Shown here: piece after piece, positions 1 to 5,142 of the stretch | How positions within the stretch are numbered: position 1 is the first letter of the stretch | Layout: every line of letters begins with the position of its first letter | Origin: Planctomycetota bacterium | GTDB taxonomy: Bacteria > Planctomycetota > Phycisphaerae > Phycisphaerales > SM1A02 | DNA: 5,713 nt | Direction of reading: 5' to 3' | Assembly: GCA_003671065.1 (NCBI GenBank) | Contig: QWPU01000189.1 | Span: 1-5,713 of the forward strand | Notes under the pieces: model-generated | Told to the model about the DNA's origin: nothing | The model's database searches: none | Seen by the model: the letters and a program-made list of their open reading frames with translations, nothing else | Program-made: the position numbers and the translations under genes

Positions 1-235
1 AGAATGTTGCTGAAACAGCGTCAAATCCGGGGTTTGTCGTGAAGCGACTGACGCCTGTGTCACCAAAGGTAGCGCCGAAGACGCGCTCGGTGACGACACC
101 CGTAGCGGCGATGGTCGAGGTCGTGATGGTGGCGGCATCATTCACCGCAAGAATCACATCGCCCGCGTGCTGTCCGTGTGCGTTGAGGGCTAGCAGGTTG
201 AGCGTGAACAGTACGAACGGGATATTGAAGTGCAT
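1..235 (-). CDS. Secreted protein, N-terminal fragment (planctomycete secreted/PEP-CTERM-like style)
   Basis: This is the 5' end of a gene that leaves the window at base 1; 78 codons are visible. It starts at an ATG (235-233) with an AGGAG ribosome binding site 5 bases upstream. Translation begins MHFNIPFVLFTLNLLALNAHGQ, a short Sec-type signal peptide with a hydrophobic core at residues 4-17 and a likely cleavage near AHG/Q at about residue 20. The mature part begins with HAGDVILAVNDAA and continues with a Thr/Ala/Val-rich stretch and the segment ERVFGATFGDTG followed by NPGFD. I recall similar openings (GD-[IV] strand, then RVF-[GA]-x-FG and NPGFD) in planctomycete secreted proteins that end in PEP-CTERM sorting signals; the sorting signal itself would lie outside the window. 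Start and secretion are well supported; the family is a resemblance from memory. It follows the pseudopilin gene by 38 bases and is probably co-transcribed with it. Confidence 0.72.
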   Translation of the reverse strand, partial: MHFNIPFVLFTLNLLALNAHGQHAGDVILAVNDAATITTSTIAATGVVTERVFGATFGDTGVSRFTTNPGFDAVSATF

Positions 236-240
236 GGGAT

Positions 241-245
241 CTCCT
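241..245 (-). promoter_or_regulatory. Ribosome binding site of the left-edge secreted protein
   Basis: AGGAG on the minus strand lies 5 bases before the ATG at 235. It fixes the start of a gene that has no stop in the window. A CGCG-CACA-CGCG inverted repeat (247-258) sits directly upstream of it. Confidence 0.7.
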
Positions 246-246
246 G

Positions 247-258
247 CGCGTGTGCGCG
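247..258 (-). repeat. Short inverted repeat beside a ribosome binding site
   Basis: The sequence is CGCG-tetraloop-CGCG, a 4 bp GC-only stem with a 4-base loop, one base upstream of the AGGAG at 241-245. It could form a small hairpin in the leader between the pseudopilin stop and the secreted protein start. In GC-rich DNA such a short stem can arise by chance. Confidence 0.3.
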
Positions 259-273
259 GTGAAAGTCTGTGAG

Positions 274-1065
274 CTATGAGGGAACTGCAGCGAAGCGAGC
301 AAAGAGGGAACTGACGCGTGGATCGAGCCGATTGCGCTCCTCGTCGATGTAGATGCCTCCGAAGAGCGCGCTCTCAACATGGCCGTCGAGGTAACTCCAA
401 TTGGAAACAGCACTCGGCGAAGGTTGATCGCGTGACACCGCATTGATGGCGACTTCGTGCGAGGCGAGTGTTGCAGCGGTTGCCTGCGTGCCCCAACCTT
501 CGATGTGCGGATGATCAGCGCAAGCGAATGGTCCCGTCGGAGTCATCAGCAGCAACTGCACCGTGCCAGCGTGGTCGTCGACTTTCGATAAGCGGTCACT
601 CGCTTGAGAAGGGTCGATGGCCGCCCAAGGTGAAAACTCTCGTGCGAGAAAGTTGTTCAGGCCGTAACTCGTGCGCCGAAACTGCGAATCACTTCCAGGC
701 AGTGGGATTCCCTCGCCGCCAGCGCTGCGTGCCCAGTGTGGGCTTTCATCGAGGGGTGAGCGAATCAGAGAAGTGTCGCAGTAGCCACGCGTCGCGAGCA
801 CATCCACAAAGCTTCCGCCGTCGCCTTGATCGATTCCGCCGTGAGGAAGCCGGGCGTCAATGAGCCACCCAGCTTCGTCGGTTGAATACGCGAGTGACGC
901 AAACTGGAGCGTCCGAAGATTGGCAAGGCATGCCATCGTCCGAGCGCTATGACGAAAGGCGGAGAGGGCAGGGAGGAGAAGCCCAAGGATGACGGCGATA
1001 ATCGCGAGCACGCAGAGTAACTCGACGAGCGTAAACGCCCGCCGAAAACGAGATTGAGTGAGCAC
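274..1065 (-). CDS. Pseudopilin-like protein with type IV pilin/type II secretion N-terminal methylation motif
   Basis: A 263-residue protein with a class III (prepilin) signal. A short basic leader, VLTQSRFRRA, is followed by FTLVELLCVLAIIAV, giving Phe at mature position 1 and the conserved Glu at mature position 5. A single hydrophobic helix covers about residues 11-32. Residue -1 to the predicted cleavage is Ala rather than the usual Gly, which prepilin peptidase may process less well. After the helix comes a planctomycete-type continuation (LLPALSAFRHSARTMACLANLRTL), and near the C-terminus a YLDGHVES segment (about residues 225-232) resembles the DGH element of the large planctomycete pseudopilin/DUF1559-like group. 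I chose the GTG at 1065 because AGGAG lies 6 bases upstream; a TTG at 1086 in the same frame has no such site and would add 7 residues. Likely inner-membrane or pilus/secretion-associated, with a globular periplasmic domain; the specific role is unknown. The downstream secreted protein suggests a surface function. Confidence 0.85.
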   Translation of the reverse strand: MLTQSRFRRAFTLVELLCVLAIIAVILGLLLPALSAFRHSARTMACLANLRTLQFASLAYSTDEAGWLIDARLPHGGIDQGDGGSFVDVLATRGYCDTSLIRSPLDESPHWARSAGGEGIPLPGSDSQFRRTSYGLNNFLAREFSPWAAIDPSQASDRLSKVDDHAGTVQLLLMTPTGPFACADHPHIEGWGTQATAATLASHEVAINAVSRDQPSPSAVSNWSYLDGHVESALFGGIYIDEERNRLDPRVSSLFARFAAVPS

Positions 1066-1071
1066 ACAGAA

Positions 1072-1076
1072 CTCCT
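1072..1076 (-). promoter_or_regulatory. Ribosome binding site of the pseudopilin gene
   Basis: AGGAG on the minus strand with 6 bases to the GTG at 1065. It decides the start: the longer TTG start at 1086 lies upstream of this site and lacks its own. Confidence 0.7.
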
Positions 1077-1092
1077 GCCTGTTCAAACAGGC
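1077..1092. repeat. 16 bp inverted repeat abutting the pseudopilin ribosome binding site
   Basis: GCCTGTT and AACAGGC are exact reverse complements separated by 2 bases. As RNA this could be a 6 bp stem with a UUGA loop ending one base before the AGGAG. As DNA it could be a dyad operator. It is the only clear dyad in the 87-base gap between the His/Cys-rich gene and the pseudopilin gene. I do not match it to a known operator. Confidence 0.45.
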
Positions 1093-1152
1093 TTTGGAGA
1101 AAACTGAACAAGGTCGACAACAGTCATTGACCGCTGCCGTGACGCATTGGGT

Positions 1153-1617
1153 TCAGTGGGAGTTCGGAGGGGGGCGCGCCGCGCAGAGGTCTGGTGCGTC
1201 GGCAACGACGGGCGTTGTCGGCGCCTGTTCATCAAGGATCCGCAGCAATGACACTACATTTGGAACGCATTTGACGAGTACTGGAGCCAGGAGGTTTACG
1301 CTGAGTTCAGCGCAGACAGAGCATCCATCGGTTGAAGGATGCTCGCGCGGGTTCGAGTGCTCGCCTGAATTGGTAGAGCCCGATGTTTGACTTTGAACTG
1401 ATGGATCAGAAGTGTCGCAGCGGTCCTGGTGTAGGTGATGCGAGTGATCGTGCGTATCACCTGACACACTGTGTGCCGTGCTTAAAGTGCAGCACGGGCC
1501 GCCGCTGTGGGCAACCATCAGATGCAAAAAACGCGCGCCGCCGCCTGAAAGCAATATCGCAATCAACGCCGCGATAGGCGTGAGTCGATGGGTGAGAATG
1601 CGCGCGCGCCGCAACAA
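1153..1617 (-). CDS. Small His/Cys-rich membrane-anchored protein (DUF2946-like layout)
   Basis: A 154-residue protein if the TTG at 1617 is the start. No ATG or GTG in this frame precedes residue 34, and there is no strong ribosome binding site, so the start is uncertain. A basic N-terminus is followed by a hydrophobic segment at about residues 12-24 (LTPIAALIAILLS), then HLMVAH. The middle carries likely metal ligands: a Cys-Cys pair at 42-43, a cluster of five His among residues 56-63 (HDHSHHLH), Cys67, two further EH pairs (about 86-93) and CSVC at 99-102. A second, weaker hydrophobic stretch is at about 105-125, and the end is ARPPP. This layout (TM helix, His-rich linker, CxxC, hydrophobic stretch, terminal R-x-PP) recalls small DUF2946 proteins, whose function is not established; it is an architectural resemblance only. 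It starts 29 bases after the rsm22-like gene stop. Periplasmic metal binding is an inference. Confidence 0.6.
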   Translation of the reverse strand: MLRRARILTHRLTPIAALIAILLSGGGARFLHLMVAHSGGPCCTLSTAHSVSGDTHDHSHHLHQDRCDTSDPSVQSQTSGSTNSGEHSNPREHPSTDGCSVCAELSVNLLAPVLVKCVPNVVSLLRILDEQAPTTPVVADAPDLCAARPPPNSH

Positions 1618-1646
1618 GAATGGCGAGGGTAGCCAACTGCAGCGGC

Positions 1647-2813
1647 TTAGGGAAGCGAAATCTGGGAAATGTTCGCCTGCACTGTCGCGAGGACTGCAAT
1701 GCGGTCGTTGTCAGGAATGGGCGTTATCTCAAGCGTATCTCCGCGTTTCGCTTTAAGAAACAGTGCGTTCGATTCGCTCACTTCGCGATCAAGTAATCGC
1801 ATCATTCGCATGTCACCGTCGCTGCGACACACCAGTCGCTCGGTCTTGCCGCGACTTCCAAGCGTGTCGGTGACGATGCGCATCGTGACGCGCGCGTCAC
1901 TCGCGATCACTGCAGCGGGCGCACACGCAAGAAACGCGAAGAGCGCGCGTTCATCGCGTCGACCAACCAGCTTATCGATGGTCAATACGCGCGGCGTCGG
2001 TTCAATGCGGCGCGCTTCGTGGCACCAATCGCCTTCGCGCGCAAGCATCGGGCAGCGTTGTTGATGCAAACACGGCGCAACGACATGCATGCCGCCGAGT
2101 GCAAGCAGCGCATCACGCAGCATCATGAGCGCGCGCGTCGTGGTCTTGAGCGCAGGTTCGATCACGAGCAGGGGAGCAGCCGTTGCCCAACGCGCCACCA
2201 TCGCGGCGGTCTCGCGCGAATGCGTGTCGCCAATAAGCAGTTCATTCAGCGCGGTTTGACAGAGAATCAGATCACGCGCTTCAACCGTAACGCTGCGAAA
2301 GTCCTTCGCTTCGATGCGAAGCGCGAGATCAAATCCACAGTGCTCCGCCGCCGCCTGCACGCTTCGTTCAAACGCGCGAGCCGCTGGTTCGCCGAGTTCA
2401 ATCGCATGCAGTTCGATGCGTATGCGATTCGTGAGTCCGCTCGCCGCGCGCGCTCCCGCCAGCCACGCCATGAATCCCACGCTCGTCGCGCCAACGCCCG
2501 CGCCGAGATCCGTAACTCGAATCGTGTCAAGCGCGCTCAGCCGCGCAAACGCAGCACTTCGCGCAGCACATTCCGTGAGCGCGAGTCCAATCTTGGGCGC
2601 ATCACTCGCCAGAAAATACTCAGACTTCGCAACAAGGTGCGACACCGACGCTTGTTCGCGCGTCAATTTCCCCCGTTCACTGGTGTATAGATCAGACAGC
2701 CTCGTGACCGCTTTCGCGAGTTCCGTATCAGCGCTCGCAGCGAGCGCGCGCTCAACGGCCGCAATGCATTCGCGAGCAACGCTCCGCGCAGAATCTGGCG
2801 AGTGGCCTGTCAA
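1647..2813 (-). CDS. rsm22: Rsm22/METTL17-family methyltransferase-like ribosomal small-subunit assembly protein
   Basis: About 388 residues if the TTG at 2813 is used. The Rossmann SAM-binding loop is DLGAGVGATS at about residues 102-111, followed by the acidic strand end HAIELGEP (Glu about 139). LVIEP (about 216-220) matches the family's conserved strand before the helix leading to HVVAPCLHQQRCP. Four Cys at about 248, 254, 264 (in DWCHEARR) and 329 (in RLVCRSDG) correspond to the four iron-sulfur ligands described for METTL17 and Rsm22. The RRDERALFAFLA segment fits the conserved region after DWCH. Family members act in assembly of the ribosomal small subunit; bacterial members are little studied and catalysis is doubtful. 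The start is uncertain: the TTG lies two bases after the tRNA-Arg fragment end, no ribosome binding site is visible, and the frame stays open through the tRNA to 3038. The helical N-terminal part (SARSVARECIAAVERAL onward) looks genuine. First gene of a possible four-gene operon. Confidence 0.85.
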   Translation of the reverse strand: MTGHSPDSARSVARECIAAVERALAASADTELAKAVTRLSDLYTSERGKLTREQASVSHLVAKSEYFLASDAPKIGLALTECAARSAAFARLSALDTIRVTDLGAGVGATSVGFMAWLAGARAASGLTNRIRIELHAIELGEPAARAFERSVQAAAEHCGFDLALRIEAKDFRSVTVEARDLILCQTALNELLIGDTHSRETAAMVARWATAAPLLVIEPALKTTTRALMMLRDALLALGGMHVVAPCLHQQRCPMLAREGDWCHEARRIEPTPRVLTIDKLVGRRDERALFAFLACAPAAVIASDARVTMRIVTDTLGSRGKTERLVCRSDGDMRMMRLLDREVSESNALFLKAKRGDTLEITPIPDNDRIAVLATVQANISQISLP

Positions 2814-2814
2814 A

Positions 2815-2870
2815 CGCACGCGGTTGGATTCGAACCAACGACCCTCGGTTTCGAAGACCGATGCTCTATC
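2815..2870 (-). tRNA. 3' fragment of tRNA-Arg (anticodon UCG), attachment-site remnant
   Basis: Reading the minus strand from 2870: GATA of the D-loop, GAGC of the D-stem 3' side, A26, anticodon stem TCGGT/ACCGA (2857-2861 with 2845-2849), loop CTTCGAA with anticodon TCG at 2854-2852, a 5-base variable loop GGGTC, T-stem GTTGG/CCAAC enclosing the canonical TTCGAAT loop (2828-2834), then acceptor strand CGCGTGC and discriminator G at 2815. CCA is not encoded. The acceptor 5' strand (expected GCACGCG) and the D-stem 5' GCTC do not occur upstream, so this cannot fold into a tRNA. An abrupt break at 2870/2871 with a perfect 3' part is the usual signature of the duplicated core left at the tRNA-distal end of an integrated element. 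Alternatively it is a relic of a deletion. Confidence 0.85.
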
Positions 2871-2871
2871 T

Positions 2872-3063
2872 TCGGAATCGCTCAAAACAAAGCCCTTTTC
2901 GAGTGCGACGAATCGCGAGGGAGCAGTAGTGGGAGCAGTCGGAGTGGAAACCGAGACACAACAGACCTCCAAAGATCCTGACTTGGCCGCGCTGGTTGCG
3001 GCGTGGGAAACGCTCCCGATGGCGCTTAGGCTTGGCATCGTAGCGATGGTGAATGCCGCCTAG
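2872..3063 (+). pseudogene. Detached C-terminal tail of an integrase (tyrosine recombinase-like)
   Basis: Sixty-three codons, open from the tRNA break to a TAG at 3061-3063, and continuing in frame leftward through the tRNA core (RLDSNQRPSVSKTDAL is the tRNA read antisense). No start codon with a ribosome binding site is present, so this is a fragment. The last part, DPDLAALVAAWETLPMALRL followed by GIVAMVNAA, has the pattern [LV]-x-x-AW-x-x-LP-x-x-[IL]-[RK]-x-G-I-x-[AG]-[ML]-V that I associate with the extreme C-terminus of integrases in planctomycete genomes. The preceding 30 residues (Ser/Thr/Gly/Val-rich) look like a linker. No catalytic residues are present here; they would be upstream in the intact gene. 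Position and direction fit an integrase whose attachment core lies within its own coding sequence. Family assignment is from memory and needs a search. An alternative is a chance open frame in GC-rich DNA. Confidence 0.55.
2919..2939 (+). repeat. Direct repeat of 9 bases at 12-base spacing beside the att core
   Basis: GGGAGCAGT occurs at 2919-2927 and again at 2931-2939, and it encodes the repeated residues GAVVGAVG in the integrase tail. Direct repeats flanking a core can be arm-type recombinase binding sites, but two copies that also lie in coding sequence are weak evidence. Confidence 0.35.
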
Positions 3064-3174
3064 CGATGACTGTCCCTTTGCCACCCCTCCCGTTGAAGTC
3101 AACAGAAGTCCAGTAGTCGCCGTCCACCGAGTTGTCGGCGAATCACGAGCCACTGGAATCCGATTGCACGCCGC
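3064..3174. other. Convergent intergenic gap, no gene seen
   Basis: This 111-base gap separates the integrase tail stop on the plus strand from the stop of the 655-residue gene on the minus strand. It contains a 6 bp inverted repeat TCGCCG/CGGCGA with a 13-base loop (3117-3141) and a 12-base dyad GTTGA-AG-TCAAC (3092-3103). Neither is followed by a T-run on either strand, so I do not call a terminator. Confidence 0.4.
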
Positions 3175-5142
3175 TTACCGAAGCCGGATGAACGGAACTT
3201 TGTTTCGAAGCGAGTAGCCGCCACCGTTGATGGTGAACGGCTCGGGGTAGTGCTTGCTCTCGTCGCTCACTCCGCGGAGCTGAAAGAGTGGATCAATTCC
3301 GTCACCCGCCGCGAACTGCATCAGCAAATCCTGAAATGATTCCGCGGCCGTTCGCGACACAAAGTCCATATCGATGAGACCCATGTTTGCGTCGAAATAG
3401 TTGCGAAAGAGGCTGTCCTCGAAGGCAAACCGCTCCTTGACTATCAGCGCCTCCACTTTCGCCAGAAGCGTCCAAGCGTCGGCCTCGGAATTGGGATCGG
3501 TCGGAAACGTAGTCAGATAGTTGTACGGATCATTGACCCACGCGCTGAGCGCCGCTCGTGCCGCGCCTCTGTCGATGTAGGAACGAAACGAACTACCCGC
3601 TGCGTTTCCACATTCCGCTGCGATCCTATCGGCCTGCTGGTTCATGCTCTCGACAACTGCGCGTTCCAAACGATCCATGAACGCTCGGTTGAAAGCATCG
3701 CGCACATCTTGAGCATCGGAGGGAAGTGCGCCTGGCTGATTCCACGCGAACGCAAAAATCTCGAGTGCAAGTTGCGGCGCAGCGTCGCTAGGTTCAGCCT
3801 GTTCGCATGCTTGAGCGAGAAACGCCACAACATGGTCGCCCAACTTCGGGCCAAAGCGCGCACCTGCTGGGAGTTGTCCAATGAGTGCCGCGCAATACAA
3901 TTTCGCGCGGTCATGGAGAAGGTCATCGCATTTTTCAGCCCGTTCAATAGCTGCAAAAAGTCTGCTGCGAAACTGTTCGCGCTGAGCAACCACCGCAGGA
4001 AACGCCGCGCCAATCTCGGCGGCTTCGGTCGCCCAACACGGCGTCCAACAGAGGGAATGAAACCCGATGGCGCTCGGCGGCACGCGCTCCTGCACGAGCG
4101 CCGCGAGTTGCGGAATCCCGGATGCAGTGAGCACCCCGTGCAGCGCTACGGTCGCGGCATCCGCATCCTTGATGCGACCAAGTGCTCGAAGCAAACACTG
4201 TCGAGCATCCGCACATTCAACCCACATCAAAAGCGAGAGGCCTCCATCGGGCGGAAGCGGAAGTGATTCGTGAAGTCGCGCGACCGCAATCAACTTGAGA
4301 TTGTCCAACGATTCTTCAGATTGTTGCGCAACAGGAGCGGGGTCCTGGGCCGAAGTGACATCGGGCGTGTCCAAGTTTGCACGTTCTGTCGCGGCAAGCA
4401 ATCGCTGAGCCAATCCCCAACTTTCAATTGCCGAACGATGACGCGAGATATCGATGGGAGTCGGCACCGCAGTCGATACCGATACCTCGAAACGGCCGAC
4501 CAACCCAAGGTCTGTCAACTCGGATGCACTTGCCGGCCGCGCGGGAACATGCCAACGAGTCGGGCATCCAGCGAGGGGTTTTCCCCCGAGCTCTGCAGCG
4601 GGTTCAACAACGCCTTTAACAACCGATGCGCTCTCCCCCGATTGGTTGATGCGCGTCCAGAGCCACACGCCCTCGACACGAATCCCTTCGAGGACGCTCG
4701 CTCGGAGCAGCGTTTCCGAATCGAACGGAACGGTCACGCTCGCGTCGGTCGAAGCATAGATAGTGACTGGGCCGAACTCGACATCGATACGCTCTTCAGG
4801 TGTCCACTTCCGTAGGATCAAGGCCGCGTGCACGGTGATGTCCGCTGCGCGCATCCTCAGCCAAAATGGAGTTCCTACCTTTGCGGCTCCAACCACCAGG
4901 GCACCGCGAGCCGCCTCGCCGATCGACACCGAGAGGTCGTCTGGCGGAAGCGACAGCCCTATCGGATCATGCACGATCGCTTGGGCAGTCGCGGAGAACG
5001 CGGACGGCATGTTCAACCCGAACATGGCGAACCCAACGCAACATCGAACCGCGGTTACGACGAGCGCGCTCGCAACCGACATGCGTTTGTTGATGAATGT
5101 ACGAGCGCGATCAACTCGCGGATGTTGTGCAGTGGTCATCAT
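3175..5142 (-). CDS. Secreted protein of unknown function, 655 residues
   Basis: I do not recognise the family. The N-terminus has a basic stretch (RVDRARTFINKR, residues 9-20), a long hydrophobic region (about 22-48) and small residues suited to signal peptidase cleavage around FSATAQA (49-55), so export is likely. Residues about 60-230 are rich in predicted strands (for example ITVHAALIL, VEFGPVTIYA, SVTVPF). Residues about 235-560 look mainly helical, with Ala/Leu-rich heptad-like stretches and a CWTPCW segment at 365-370. The C-terminus ends SLRNKVPFIRLR with no sorting signal or membrane anchor. Two adjacent ATGs are possible starts; GAGG at 5150-5147 is 4 bases from the first and 7 from the second, so the second (5139) may be used. 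The stop of the upstream gene overlaps both (ATGA/TGATG), indicating translational coupling. It lies on the presumed element side of the tRNA fragment. Confidence 0.75.
   Translation of the reverse strand: MMTTAQHPRVDRARTFINKRMSVASALVVTAVRCCVGFAMFGLNMPSAFSATAQAIVHDPIGLSLPPDDLSVSIGEAARGALVVGAAKVGTPFWLRMRAADITVHAALILRKWTPEERIDVEFGPVTIYASTDASVTVPFDSETLLRASVLEGIRVEGVWLWTRINQSGESASVVKGVVEPAAELGGKPLAGCPTRWHVPARPASASELTDLGLVGRFEVSVSTAVPTPIDISRHRSAIESWGLAQRLLAATERANLDTPDVTSAQDPAPVAQQSEESLDNLKLIAVARLHESLPLPPDGGLSLLMWVECADARQCLLRALGRIKDADAATVALHGVLTASGIPQLAALVQERVPPSAIGFHSLCWTPCWATEAAEIGAAFPAVVAQREQFRSRLFAAIERAEKCDDLLHDRAKLYCAALIGQLPAGARFGPKLGDHVVAFLAQACEQAEPSDAAPQLALEIFAFAWNQPGALPSDAQDVRDAFNRAFMDRLERAVVESMNQQADRIAAECGNAAGSSFRSYIDRGAARAALSAWVNDPYNYLTTFPTDPNSEADAWTLLAKVEALIVKERFAFEDSLFRNYFDANMGLIDMDFVSRTAAESFQDLLMQFAAGDGIDPLFQLRGVSDESKHYPEPFTINGGGYSLRNKVPFIRLR

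Noticed and set aside
1066..1086. TTG start at 1086 for the pseudopilin gene
   Set aside because: The AGGAG at 1072-1076 lies inside this extension with good spacing to the GTG at 1065, and the TTG has no ribosome binding site.
2019..2690. Long plus-strand open frame of 223 codons opposite the rsm22-like gene
   Set aside because: It is Arg-rich without domain features and lies wholly antisense to a gene with recognised family motifs; it is a GC-rich shadow.
2314..2871. Leftward continuation of the integrase-tail frame as a 249-codon gene
   Set aside because: This part is antisense to the rsm22-like gene and the tRNA; only the segment right of the tRNA break resembles recombinase sequence.
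2814..3038. N-terminal extension of the rsm22-like protein to an ATG at 3038
   Set aside because: The extra 75 codons run through the tRNA fragment and antisense to the integrase tail, and add no family sequence.
3117..3141. TCGCCG/CGGCGA inverted repeat as a terminator
   Set aside because: The stem is 6 bp with a 13-base loop and no T-run follows on either strand.
4270..4815. Plus-strand frame of 181 codons within the 655-residue gene
   Set aside because: It is antisense to a continuous minus-strand gene with a signal peptide and coupling to its neighbour, and shows no protein-like features.
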